Source: RGIG3102 sp964525015 (GTDB taxonomy: Bacteria; Bacillota; Clostridia; Oscillospirales; Ruminococcaceae). Taken from it: a stretch of DNA of 21,663 bases. The notes under the pieces are model-generated. The model was not told the DNA's origin and searched no databases. It worked only from the letters and a program-made list of their open reading frames with translations. This document shows positions 14,293 to 21,663 of the stretch, one piece after another. The stretch is taken from positions 1 to 21,663 of the forward strand of contig CAZGFY010000030.1 of NCBI GenBank assembly GCA_964525015.1. Direction: 5' to 3'. How positions within the stretch are numbered: position 1 is the first letter of the stretch; each line of letters begins with the position of its first letter. The position numbers and the translations under genes were made by a program.

Positions 14293-15456
14293 ATGACCAA
14301 TAAACTTTATTACGAAAATTCATATCTGAAAAATTTTACTGCCACAGTTCTTGACTCTCAAAAAACTAAAGACGGATTTTTAATCACTTTAAATCAAACA
14401 GCTTTTTATCCCGAAGGTGGTGGACAGCCTTCTGATATCGGATATTTTTTAGTAAAGGATGAAAAAATCGATGTTAACTATGTTTTTGAAAAAGATGATA
14501 TAATTTATCACACAACCCAAAAAGAAATCCCTATAAATACAGAAATCGAAGGATTTATTGATTTTGATGTAAGGTTTGATAATATGCAGCAGCATACAGG
14601 TGAGCATATTCTTTGCGGAATAGTAGTTGAGGGGTATGGCTATGACAATGTTGGATTTCATATTGGAAAAGAAGAAGTTTTAGTTGATTTTAATGGCACT
14701 TTAACTAAAGATGATATAGATAATATCCAAATGCTAGCTAATAAAGAAGTTTTTTCTAATAATCAGGTGCTCGCTTTTTGCCCTGATGATTTATCAAAAG
14801 TTTATTATAGAAGTAAAAAAGAATTAACTGGAAAAGTTAGAATAGTTAAAGCTGGCAAAGCTGATATCTGTGCTTGCTGTGGAACTCACACAAACACAAC
14901 TGGCGAAGTTGGGGCTGTTATTATAACAGGGTTTATCTCTTATAAAGGGGGCACTAGAATTACAATGCTTTCTGGAAAAAGAGCAATTGATTACTACACA
15001 AAAGTTAACGATACACTTTTTGAAATAAATAAACTGCTTTCAAAAAATAACGACACCGTTTTATCTGGTGTACAAAGTTTAATAGATAACAACAAGCAAT
15101 TAAACTATGAACTAACCCAAACCAAGCTTAAACTTTTCGACATAATTTCACAAAATATAACATCTAGTAATAACGTTATTCTATATTCATACGATAATTT
15201 AACATCAAGTGAAATGCAAAGCTTTGCAAAATTACTAACACAAAAAGCTAATATATCCTTGCTTATATCTCTTCAAGAAAATAACAGCTATAAATTTATT
15301 ATAAATTCTAAAAATATTTCAGCTAAAGAAATCGGAAATAGTATCACTGAGCACTTTAGTGGAAAAGGTGGCGGCTCAAAAGAAAGTTTTCAAGGGTTTA
15401 TTCAAAACTTTAATAAAGAAAAAATCCAAAAGATTTTAAACTCTTATATTGGATAA
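14293..15456 (+). CDS. alaX: AlaX-type alanyl-tRNA editing protein with DHHA1 domain
   Basis: The 387-aa protein should hydrolyse Ser (or Gly) wrongly attached to tRNA-Ala. It has the AlaRS-like second domain (FYPEGGGQPSDIG, 38-50), the editing zinc site HTGEH (His101, His105) with CCGTH (Cys195, His199), GGTRITMLSG, and a C-terminal DHHA1 domain with GKGGGSKESFQG near the end. There is no aminoacylation domain, so it is a free-standing long-form AlaX, a common length for Clostridia. AGGAG precedes the ATG. It forms an operon with the gene before it and is followed by an AT-only terminator. Confidence 0.93.
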   Translation: MTNKLYYENSYLKNFTATVLDSQKTKDGFLITLNQTAFYPEGGGQPSDIGYFLVKDEKIDVNYVFEKDDIIYHTTQKEIPINTEIEGFIDFDVRFDNMQQHTGEHILCGIVVEGYGYDNVGFHIGKEEVLVDFNGTLTKDDIDNIQMLANKEVFSNNQVLAFCPDDLSKVYYRSKKELTGKVRIVKAGKADICACCGTHTNTTGEVGAVIITGFISYKGGTRITMLSGKRAIDYYTKVNDTLFEINKLLSKNNDTVLSGVQSLIDNNKQLNYELTQTKLKLFDIISQNITSSNNVILYSYDNLTSSEMQSFAKLLTQKANISLLISLQENNSYKFIINSKNISAKEIGNSITEHFSGKGGGSKESFQGFIQNFNKEKIQKILNSYIG

Positions 15457-15471
15457 ATTTTAATAACACTT

Positions 15472-15516
15472 AAAAATATATAATAAAATTAGATAATTTT
15501 ATTATATATTTTTTTC
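15472..15516 (+). terminator. AT-only terminator after alaX
   Basis: A perfect 18-bp inverted repeat (15472-15489 with 15496-15513) closes a 6-nt loop whose ends can also pair. The 3' arm ends in a T-run. There is no G-C pair in the stem, so stability comes from length only. Confidence 0.6.
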
Positions 15517-15574
15517 TTTATTTTATTTAATATATCAAAAATAAAATAATAGTTAAAAAAATTTAAGTTTTTTA

Positions 15575-15602
15575 TTGATTTTTTCCTTAGATATGTTATA
15601 AT
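15575..15602 (+). promoter_or_regulatory. Promoter of the candidate non-coding RNA
   Basis: TTGATT (15575-15580), a 16-nt spacer and TATAAT (15597-15602). Predicted transcription start is near 15609. No start codon with a ribosome binding site follows for 400 nt. Confidence 0.6.
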
Positions 15603-15608
15603 TTGGCT

Positions 15609-15893
15609 TGTGTATTTTTGTAATGAATTCAACAAACTAATTCATTAAGATTTAATAAATCTTAAAAAATGACTTCTCATATTAATTTATGATAACGCCA
15701 TACGGACAGCCGAAGTCAGAGCCGAATTAGCGAAAACGTTGTTTATATCGACAGCGTATTGTAAAGCTTTACTATGTTTTACTTCGCTTATTAAACTTTT
15801 CACCGTACTTGATAAACAAAAAACATGGTGGGTATTAATAAGTAATTTATTTACTACATAGACCATATCCTTACTTATATAAATAAGGATATA
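15609..15893 (+). ncRNA. Candidate structured non-coding RNA (tentatively raiA-motif-like)
   Basis: The stretch sits between a promoter and a separate downstream promoter and has no usable reading frame on the plus strand. Visible structure: hairpin 15621-15629/15639-15647; hairpin 15646-15653/15657-15664, which shares bases with the first; a closing helix of the core, CGCCA (15696-15700) with TGGTG (15826-15830, one G-U); TACGG (15701-15705) with CCGTA (15803-15807); internal hairpin ACGTTGT (15736-15742) with ACAGCGT (15751-15757, one G-U); and ATATCCTTA/TAAGGATAT (15865-15892). The core is clearly less AT-rich than the gap around it. From memory the core resembles the clostridial raiA-motif RNA, but I cannot verify this and no raiA gene is adjacent. 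No clear terminator is seen, so the 3' end is uncertain. Confidence 0.45.
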
Positions 15894-15902
15894 GCTTGAA
15901 AA

Positions 15903-15931
15903 TTGAATAAATAAAAATGGTAACATATAAT
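15903..15931 (+). promoter_or_regulatory. Consensus promoter of the C39-like lipoprotein gene
   Basis: TTGAAT (15903-15908), a 17-nt spacer and TATAAT (15926-15931). Predicted leader is about 75 nt with GAAAGGA before the ATG at 16012. Confidence 0.7.
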
Positions 15932-16011
15932 AAATAAACCAATCTAAAAGCCGAAAATGTAAGTTTTTGAGAGTACAATTATTTTTTTATTTTTGAAAGG
16001 AAATTCTATTT

Positions 16012-16854
16012 ATGAAAAAACTAATTGTATCCCTTCTAGCTGCTTCTTTACTATTAACAGCTTGCAGCCAAGAACCAACTACTACAACAGAAGAAACAAC
16101 AACAGCTACTACTACACAAGAAGTAACAGAAGTTTCTACTGAATCAGCAGGAAATTACACAGATGAAATGAAAATCCCATACACAGTGGATTTACACGAA
16201 TATGGCGCAGATAGCGTTGAAAGAGATGGCGACCATGAAGGCTCACCTTATTTCTCTTCAGTAGATTTTTATAACGCAACTAGCACAGACACACTAACAA
16301 TTATTTCAAACTTTGAAACACAACAACAAACAAGCGAATGGTCTTGTGGTGTTTCAAGTGCTTTAATGATGCTAAATCATTATGATGCATTAGGAGAACA
16401 CAACGAAGAAACACTAGCAGCATATAGAACAAATGGTATGGACGCTGCTGCAACTAGCCTTGAATCATTAGTTATGATTTTTGAAGAAGTTGGCGGTTTC
16501 ACAGTTGATAGCACATACAACTATCCTGGCGATGAAATTTATGAATACATGACTTTAGATAAAATCCAAGAACTTCTAGCAGAAGGCACACCAATTGCTT
16601 TTGCTTGGAACGATTGGGGCGGACACTGGCAAGTTATGATTGGATATGATAATATGGGAACTGAAACTTATCAAGATGATGTTATCATTGTTGCAGACCC
16701 ATATGATACAACAGACCACAACCAAGATGGCTACGGAGTATACCCAGCTGAAAGACTATACTACAACTGGACAATGTATGACTTCTTTGAAGATGGATTT
16801 GACTTAGCTGAAAGAGATATGCTTTTTGCTACTATCACTCCAATAGCTGAATAA
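16012..16854 (+). CDS. Lipoprotein with C39-like cysteine peptidase domain
   Basis: The 280-aa product has a lipoprotein signal peptide with lipobox LLTAC (Cys18), a Thr/Glu-rich linker (about 20-45), and a papain-like domain of the Peptidase_C39_2 type. The candidate catalytic set is complete: oxyanion Gln at about 105-106 (ETQQQTSEW), Cys112 in WSCGVSSALMML, His205 in GGHWQVMIGYD and Asp229 in VADPYD. The mature protein is strongly acidic. It should act outside the membrane as a peptidase, or possibly an amidase or transpeptidase; unlike true C39 bacteriocin peptidases, no ABC transporter is attached. It has its own promoter and terminator, so it is monocistronic. Substrate unknown. Confidence 0.88.
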   Translation: MKKLIVSLLAASLLLTACSQEPTTTTEETTTATTTQEVTEVSTESAGNYTDEMKIPYTVDLHEYGADSVERDGDHEGSPYFSSVDFYNATSTDTLTIISNFETQQQTSEWSCGVSSALMMLNHYDALGEHNEETLAAYRTNGMDAAATSLESLVMIFEEVGGFTVDSTYNYPGDEIYEYMTLDKIQELLAEGTPIAFAWNDWGGHWQVMIGYDNMGTETYQDDVIIVADPYDTTDHNQDGYGVYPAERLYYNWTMYDFFEDGFDLAERDMLFATITPIAE

Positions 16855-16908
16855 TTAATTTTATTTTTTACAAAATACACAAAACACAATTTTCTAATTC
16901 TAATCCCA

Positions 16909-16943
16909 AAAAGGCAGACTAAAAAGTCTGCCTTTTGTTTTTT
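16909..16943. terminator. Terminator between the C39-like lipoprotein and DUF308 genes
   Basis: A perfect 12-bp GC-containing stem (16909-16920 with 16925-16936) closes an AAAA loop. On the plus strand GTTTTTT follows. The genes converge and the stem also ends in T residues on the minus strand, so it may serve both. Confidence 0.85.
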
Positions 16944-16974
16944 AGTATTATTCAATTTTACTGTTTAAAACTTT

Positions 16975-17613
16975 TTATTCAACATCCTTATAATCAACGT
17001 CTATTGTTCCATCATTATTTTGCTGATTATTATTAAATCCCATTGGATTAAATAAATTATTTATAGAATTCATATTTTCTTCCATAAATTTTTTATATTT
17101 TCTGGCTGTAAAAAATGAAGATACCGCCTCAACTATTAAAGATAAACCTATAACTCTTATCATAATAATTGCCGAAGTGAATGGATTAGTTAATAAAATA
17201 AATGCTAAAATTAATTTTAAAATTGCACTAATTAAAGAACTACTCCAATTTTTATCTCCAAAGTTTTTTAAAGCAAAAGATTTGTGGATTCCATTAATCC
17301 CTGAAAACATAATAAATATTCCCACAATAGTTGGTATTATTGAAATAATCGTTTGATAATTTGTTATAGTAAAAACTCCAAGTGCAATTAAAGTAAATGC
17401 TCCAAGTGCCATAAAAATACTACCTCTACCCTTCTTTAATGCACTAAGATAGCTAACTCCAACTCCTAATCCTTGTAAAAGCAAAAATAAACCTATAATA
17501 TTAGTTATAAGAGATGTTGTGATATCTGGTAAAAGAAGGAATAATAATCCAATTACAATTGAAGTAATAGAAAAAATCCCTGCCCCTTTTTTATTGCTAA
17601 AATAAAAAAACAT
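16975..17613 (-). CDS. DUF308/HdeD-like multi-pass membrane protein
   Basis: The 212-aa protein has about six transmembrane segments in paired hairpins, in the pattern of the HdeD/DUF308 family: GIFSITSIVIGLLFLLLP, two helices with short Lys/Arg loops, GIFIMFSGINGIHKS, a helix pair near LILAFILLTNP, and an Arg/Lys-rich exit. The C-terminal tail of about 50 residues is polar and Asn-rich. In E. coli HdeD is linked to acid resistance; the role in Clostridia is unknown. I chose ATG at 17613 because GAAAGGA lies just upstream; an in-frame ATG at 17637 would put that site inside the gene. Confidence 0.8.
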   Translation of the reverse strand: MFFYFSNKKGAGIFSITSIVIGLLFLLLPDITTSLITNIIGLFLLLQGLGVGVSYLSALKKGRGSIFMALGAFTLIALGVFTITNYQTIISIIPTIVGIFIMFSGINGIHKSFALKNFGDKNWSSSLISAILKLILAFILLTNPFTSAIIMIRVIGLSLIVEAVSSFFTARKYKKFMEENMNSINNLFNPMGFNNNQQNNDGTIDVDYKDVE

Positions 17614-17722
17614 AATTCCATTCCTTTCTTTAAACACCTTTTATTATATTATATTCTTATCTTATTATGAATTTGTGAAAATTTTTCTAATATATATTTT
17701 TACTCATATAATAAAAACACCT

Positions 17723-18247
17723 TTAATCAAAATTTTGTTTTAATTTACTCCAGTTTAATTTCTTGTATATTTTTTCAAAACATTTTATTAAATCTTCGCC
17801 AAAAATCCATATCTCTTGTCGCCAAGGATGAGATAAATAACCAAATTTAAAATCTTTCTCTATAAAAAAGTAATAGTCACCATCTGGATAAAACGGTGGA
17901 AAAAAGGCATTATATCCACCCCTTTTATCTTCTAAATCCTCAATCCATAAATCTTTTTGCTCGATATCTATTCTAGGATTATATAAAAAAGATGTGTGGT
18001 GCCAGTCCAAAGCATACATCATATCCCCATCTTGTGTGCATTCAATAAAAGCATTTCTAACTAAATCATCCATTTTATCAAATTCATCATTCATATTTTC
18101 AATCCCATAAACTACATAAAATTTATCAATTTCAAACGGAAGATTTCCTGTGAAAATATGCTCTCGACAATCACAACTTGGCTTGAATTTTAATTCAGCA
18201 TAAACTCTATCCCAAACTTCTTTATACTCTTTATTTGATAATATCAT
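17723..18247 (-). CDS. DUF2716-like protein
   Basis: The 174-aa soluble protein has no signal peptide or membrane segment. It resembles the DUF2716 family: the opening YKEVWDRVYAELKFKPS, a conserved FPPFYPDGDYYFFIEKDF, and a C-terminal FGYLSHPWRQEIWIFGEDL. Function is unknown; small proteins of this kind are sometimes encoded as immunity-like or stand-alone cargo genes, which I cannot test here. It is rich in Trp, Phe, Tyr, Asp and Glu. It is monocistronic, with its own promoter and GGAG 8 nt before the ATG. The neighbouring surface gene on the same strand is separated by a terminator. Confidence 0.65.
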   Translation of the reverse strand: MILSNKEYKEVWDRVYAELKFKPSCDCREHIFTGNLPFEIDKFYVVYGIENMNDEFDKMDDLVRNAFIECTQDGDMMYALDWHHTSFLYNPRIDIEQKDLWIEDLEDKRGGYNAFFPPFYPDGDYYFFIEKDFKFGYLSHPWRQEIWIFGEDLIKCFEKIYKKLNWSKLKQNFD

Positions 18248-18311
18248 TATTTTTCTCCGTTCTAGTTATTACTGTTTTGCATTATTTAAAAGTAAAATAA
18301 ATCTTCACCCT

Positions 18312-18341
18312 ATTATACTATAATCCAAAAATTAATTTCAA
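18312..18341 (-). promoter_or_regulatory. Promoter of the DUF2716-like gene
   Basis: Read on the minus strand: TTGAAA (18341-18336), an 18-nt spacer, TATAAT (18317-18312). Predicted leader about 58 nt. Confidence 0.6.
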
Positions 18342-18391
18342 TAAATAGGTTTAATTTCTCCCGAAAACACTAATACCATAGCCTTAATCAC

Positions 18392-18425
18392 AAAAGACAG
18401 ATAGCAAAAACGCTATCTGTCTTTT
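18392..18425 (-). terminator. Terminator of the giant surface protein gene
   Basis: A perfect 14-bp stem (18392-18405 with 18412-18425) closes an AAAAAC loop, 19 nt after the stop codon. Stem ends are A- and T-rich in both directions. Confidence 0.8.
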
Positions 18426-18444
18426 TAGTAATTTTATATACAGT

Positions 18445-21400
18445 TTAAATTCTTTGTTCTTCTATTTCTTCCTCTGTTTTTCTTGAGAAATACGCAACAC
18501 AAATTTGAACTAGAGTGATAATTGCTGTTAGAAGAGTGTATTTATCAATCATTATCATTGGCAGTGAAATATCTTGAGTTAAGATAAATAATACCACTGT
18601 CGCAATCGCTGGGATTAAACTTAGAATTTTTGTAAAGTTTTTATTTTTAGTTTGGTATTCGCCGTCTTGGTCTTCCTCATTATTTTTTCTGATTGCTTTA
18701 ATGATTAAAACTAAGCTAATTAAAACAGTTATAGCTGATAAAATTAAGTTTAATAATGCCCAAGCTTGCGCATCTTCACCTGCTAGAGGAACATTAGCCT
18801 CATCGATTTCGATTTCTGGTGCTTCATCTGCTGGCATAGCTTGATTTTCGATTTCGATTTCTGGAACAACTGGCGGGGCTGGCTCTACTTCTGGTATTGT
18901 TGGAAGAACTTCTTCGATTGGATCTTGTATTGGAAGAAGTGTAACTTGTTCTGGGTTAATAGTAAAGTCGCCTTTATCTGTAACTACATAGTAGTTTTGG
19001 TTTTCAGTATATGCTACAACTAATGAATCCACATATTTATATCCAGCTTCGTTTTGTGTATCTGCATTTGTACGTCCAACTATAATATTTCCTAAATCAT
19101 CTTCATCAAGTAATTCTTCTCCAGTGATTTCATATCCAAATGAGTTTTCACCAATACTCAATGAATAGCTAAATGGATTTGGATCATCCTCTCCAACTGT
19201 TTTCTCATCATCATGTGCAGTTATAACAATTGGACGAGCTTCGATAGTAAATGTTCCTAGTGTGTATTCGATTTCATAGTTTTCATTTAGAGATTTTGGA
19301 ATGTTTCTTGTAACAGTTGTCGAAATTGATAGTGCGTCAATGTATTTGCCTATATTAGCATTTTCATCTGCACAAAGTGAATCGACAACAACTCTAGCTC
19401 CAGTCCCCTCACCAAATAAATCTTCTATTGTATCATCATTTGCTAAACTAAATCCTTCTACAACTTCCATTTCAAAGCTAGGATTACTTTCGCCATAGTA
19501 TCTGGCTGTATCAACTGGTTTTAGTTTTATTTCTCTTTTTTCAATTTCAAATTTGCCGCTTACAAATGTATCTTGTGTAATTTCATAGTTTGAGTTAATA
19601 TCTCCACTTTCAACACTTGCTATTAAATCATATGTTGAAACTAAATCTTCTTCTCCTAATTGGAACTCTTCGCTAACTGTCATACTAGGGCGAGCAACAG
19701 TAAATATTAAGCCTAAATCATCGCCTGCTAAAACTCCACTTACACTAACGCCTTCATATCCGATTTCATCTGTATCACCATATACCTTACTATCATTATT
19801 CGCTGTTACAGTAATAGGTAGTTTTGTGATAGTTAAAGTTGTTGTTTTATTTATTATAATGCTTGAATCGCCTGGATGTGGAACACTAATTTCAACAGTG
19901 TATTCACCTGCATTAACTGGTTTTTCTGTTAAGATAGTTCCATTTGCATCTTTATAAATTATAGTTACACTATCTTTATCCATTTCTTCTGGAAGGATTA
20001 AATTAGTATTGATATCATATTCCACTTCATTTTTAGTATATGGAACACTCATTTCTTTTGCAGTGATATCAGCTATATATTCTTCTACTGTGATTAATTC
20101 ATATTGAGCCACTAAATCAACATCTGAAACTGGAAATACTAAATCTTCGTTTGGCTGATATATTTTTGTTTCAACAGAAGTTGTTCCTGCCCATCTTTGT
20201 GTTAATTTCCAGCCTGTAAATTTATATCCACTAGGAGCATCTGGCTGATTAGATAAAACTTTTGTTTTTTCTCCTGAAAAATAATCGTTGTTATCAACAA
20301 AATCTTCACTTAATCTATTTCCATAAAAATCTTGTATTGAGTTATAATAATTTAAAGAATAATTAGTAGCTTTTAAGTTAAAGGTCCAATCAAAAGTGAT
20401 TGTTATAGTTTGTGAATTTTTAACTAAATCTGCTGTTATTGTACCTTTCCAAGGAGCTGAAACTAAAGTTCCATCACTATTATATTGCCTTGTTGGCATA
20501 TTATATAATGGGCCTTCATTTCCGCCTGCATATCCATTTTCAGGATTTAAAGTTTCCATTTTCCAAACCCAAGTACTTGTGTCTGTTGTGTAGCCAAGTT
20601 TTTCAAATGAGTCAACTGTGTCTTGAATTAAATTTTCCTTTTTATTAGCATTTATTCCTGCACCAGTATTTTCTGTTGCATTAGGATTAAATTCAAAGCT
20701 ATAAGTTACTACATCTTCTATTTTCTCTAATTCTTCTCTTGATAATCCTATCCCATTTTCCCAATCTAACCCTGTCATTTCTTCAACCACTAAATTTGGA
20801 ACTGCTGTCCATTGAGCTGTTAAAACTTCTGGAGAATCTGGCATTTTGAATTTGCCACCTGGTTCATAAATAGTTCCATTTGTTGATTTCCAGCCTGAGA
20901 AGATGTATCCAGCTTTTGTTGGAATAACTGACTCAAGATTAAACTCTTGAATATGATAGTGTAATACTGGATCTACATAATTTTCACTTCCCCTATCAAG
21001 CCAAGTACCACCTTCTAATTTATAGGTGATATCATATGCATTAAGGATTACACCATTTAAATGGAATCCATTATGCTCGGTTTTAACTACATACCATTGA
21101 ATTTTAGTATCTCTTGGAAGATCTTGAATTGTGGTGTAGTAGATTTGACCATACTCATCTTCAGTGTTTTCTTCATGTAGATGATTATACATATCTGTCA
21201 TCTCGCCAATTGTGGTTGGAATGATATCCTCATTAATTAGATTTTGAAGTACTAGATTAACTGGATCTGAACTATTATTTATATCATAAAAATATGATTT
21301 AATTGCACCTCTTTCAGCATCTGGCTGTATATCATCAAATATATTTTCAGGAACTTCAAAAATTAATGGTGATTTATAATGTGGTATATATAAATCAGTT

Positions 21401-21663
21401 GATGCAGCACCTACACCAAAGTTTTCCATAAAATTATCAATTTCAGTTATTGAGGTTACACTTTCGTGAACATATATGTGTAAGTCTTTATATTCAACAT
21501 CAGATTTCAAACCAAATGTTGAAGCTTCTGGTGAAGCTGTTGCTTCTGGTGAACTTGTTACTTCTGGTGAACTTGTTACTTCTGGTGAACTTGTTACTTC
21601 TGGTGAAGTTGTTACTTCTGGTGAAGTTGTTACTTCTGGTGAAGTTGTTACTTCTGGTGAAGC
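18445..21663 (-). CDS. Large repeat-rich surface protein, 5' end beyond the window
   Basis: At least 1072 residues are encoded; the frame stays open to the window edge, so the start and signal peptide are missing. A TTG at 21510 is in frame but has no ribosome binding site. In order, counted from the window edge: hexapeptide repeats V-T-(T/S/A)-S-P-E (1-46); an unassigned region; an InlB/Listeria-Bacteroides-type repeat (about 209-288, ending FSGWK...LTAQW); a second (about 435-522, FTGWK...LVAQYE); an MBG-type series (about 536-910, with PITVTANNDSKVYGD, RYYGESNPSFEM and PIVITAHDDEKTVGEDDPNP); a Pro/Glu spacer (about 915-958); and a C-terminal module with three or four hydrophobic segments. 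There is no LPxTG motif, so the protein is probably held by this membrane module. Likely an adhesin or envelope-spanning protein. Confidence 0.88.
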   Translation of the reverse strand, partial: ASPEVTTSPEVTTSPEVTTSPEVTSSPEVTSSPEVTSSPEATASPEASTFGLKSDVEYKDLHIYVHESVTSITEIDNFMENFGVGAASTDLYIPHYKSPLIFEVPENIFDDIQPDAERGAIKSYFYDINNSSDPVNLVLQNLINEDIIPTTIGEMTDMYNHLHEENTEDEYGQIYYTTIQDLPRDTKIQWYVVKTEHNGFHLNGVILNAYDITYKLEGGTWLDRGSENYVDPVLHYHIQEFNLESVIPTKAGYIFSGWKSTNGTIYEPGGKFKMPDSPEVLTAQWTAVPNLVVEEMTGLDWENGIGLSREELEKIEDVVTYSFEFNPNATENTGAGINANKKENLIQDTVDSFEKLGYTTDTSTWVWKMETLNPENGYAGGNEGPLYNMPTRQYNSDGTLVSAPWKGTITADLVKNSQTITITFDWTFNLKATNYSLNYYNSIQDFYGNRLSEDFVDNNDYFSGEKTKVLSNQPDAPSGYKFTGWKLTQRWAGTTSVETKIYQPNEDLVFPVSDVDLVAQYELITVEEYIADITAKEMSVPYTKNEVEYDINTNLILPEEMDKDSVTIIYKDANGTILTEKPVNAGEYTVEISVPHPGDSSIIINKTTTLTITKLPITVTANNDSKVYGDTDEIGYEGVSVSGVLAGDDLGLIFTVARPSMTVSEEFQLGEEDLVSTYDLIASVESGDINSNYEITQDTFVSGKFEIEKREIKLKPVDTARYYGESNPSFEMEVVEGFSLANDDTIEDLFGEGTGARVVVDSLCADENANIGKYIDALSISTTVTRNIPKSLNENYEIEYTLGTFTIEARPIVITAHDDEKTVGEDDPNPFSYSLSIGENSFGYEITGEELLDEDDLGNIIVGRTNADTQNEAGYKYVDSLVVAYTENQNYYVVTDKGDFTINPEQVTLLPIQDPIEEVLPTIPEVEPAPPVVPEIEIENQAMPADEAPEIEIDEANVPLAGEDAQAWALLNLILSAITVLISLVLIIKAIRKNNEEDQDGEYQTKNKNFTKILSLIPAIATVVLFILTQDISLPMIMIDKYTLLTAIITLVQICVAYFSRKTEEEIEEQRI
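18448..18789 (-). other. C-terminal membrane module shared with the 159-aa protein
   Basis: The last 114 residues begin V-P-L-A-G, then AWALLNLIL and two more hydrophobic stretches separated by a charged loop, with the motif LFILTQDISLPMIMIDKYTL. The same order occurs in the protein at 2074-2553 (LFMETQ...S...M...DKFTVL). I recall similar C-termini on other clostridial surface proteins, where they appear in place of a sortase signal. Confidence 0.6.
21526..21663 (-). repeat. 18-nt tandem repeat coding for V-T-x-S-P-E
   Basis: Seven full copies and a 12-nt partial copy of the plus-strand unit TTCTGGTGAANTTGTTAC run to the window edge (7.67 copies seen, more likely beyond). Units differ only at one or two positions, in three blocks: one GCTGTTGC copy, three CTTGTTAC copies and three GTTGTTAC copies. 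The period is a multiple of three, so copy-number change keeps the frame. Confidence 0.95.

Larger units (their letters stand above)
15457..16011 (+). other. 555-bp intergenic region with a candidate RNA gene and two promoters
   Basis: No credible protein gene. In order: the alaX terminator; a promoter at 15575-15602; paired hairpin-forming repeats at 15621-15664; a relatively GC-rich, structured stretch at about 15691-15835; a 9-bp hairpin at 15865-15892; a second consensus promoter at 15903-15931; then the leader and GAAAGGA site of the C39-like lipoprotein gene. Confidence 0.7.

Noticed and set aside
15687..15926. Minus-strand 79-codon open frame inside the intergenic region
   Set aside because: No ribosome binding site, no recognisable protein pattern, and it lies antisense to the stretch with promoter and RNA structure. 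Better explained as a chance frame across a structured RNA.
15609..16011. T-box, c-di-GMP or 6S-type RNA in the 15457-16011 gap
   Set aside because: I found no T-box bulge sequence, no c-di-GMP-I core and no long 6S-like closing helix with a central bubble.
18841..19023. Plus-strand Trp/Phe-rich 60-codon frame
   Set aside because: Antisense to the Pro/Glu spacer of the surface protein; its odd composition follows from that.
21508..21510. TTG taken as the start of the surface protein
   Set aside because: No ribosome binding site or signal peptide, and the frame stays open upstream through in-frame repeats to the window edge.
21526..21663. Repeat array considered as CRISPR
   Set aside because: Units are adjacent with no spacers, the period is 18 nt, and they are in frame with the surface protein.

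Overview
The window looks like chromosomal DNA of a strictly anaerobic, low-GC member of the Clostridia (Bacillota). Support comes from the AT-rich composition, AAAGGA/AGGAGG ribosome binding sites with some TTG and GTG starts, many Rho-independent terminators, a GntR/ABC module of YtrA type, lipoproteins with LTAC-like lipoboxes, and a multimeric [FeFe] hydrogenase. Nothing in the sequence fixes the genus. I see no tRNA, rRNA, insertion sequence, phage gene or CRISPR array.

Layout. 1-2553: two minus-strand envelope genes, a 566-aa lipoprotein and a small signal-peptide membrane protein. 2757-4733: a plus-strand operon of GntR regulator, ABC ATPase and ABC permease behind a near-consensus promoter with a candidate operator, ended by a strong hairpin shared with the convergent hydrogenase operon. 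4793-9849: a minus-strand operon in transcription order hydC, HATPase protein, thioredoxin-fold [2Fe-2S]-like protein, hydB, hydA. 10199-13471: a divergent plus-strand operon of DRTGG protein, RsbW-like ATPase, HydS-like putative sensory [FeFe] hydrogenase, a second DRTGG-like protein and a PHP-domain protein. 13550-15456: an unrecognised protein with a possible HIRAN-like N-terminus, then an AlaX-type alanyl-tRNA editing protein. 15457-16011: a large gap holding a candidate structured non-coding RNA with its own promoter. 16012-18247: a C39-like peptidase lipoprotein, a DUF308/HdeD-like membrane protein and a DUF2716-like protein. 18445-21663: the 3' part of a large surface protein with InlB-type and MBG-type repeats, an 18-nt tandem repeat at the window edge and a multi-pass membrane C-terminus.

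How the genes work together. HydA, HydB and HydC form the core of an NADH-linked, probably electron-bifurcating (NADH plus reduced ferredoxin) hydrogenase. The divergent operon pairs a degenerate H-cluster protein with an RsbW-like ATPase, DRTGG proteins and a PHP protein, which suggests a redox- or H2-sensing and signalling branch; this role is inferred, not shown. A consensus promoter for the hydC operon carries a Rex-like palindrome over its -10 box, consistent with NADH/NAD+ control. The most interesting items are the hydrogenase/sensor locus, the candidate RNA at about 15609-15893, and the membrane module shared by the 159-aa protein and the giant surface protein about 16 kb away.
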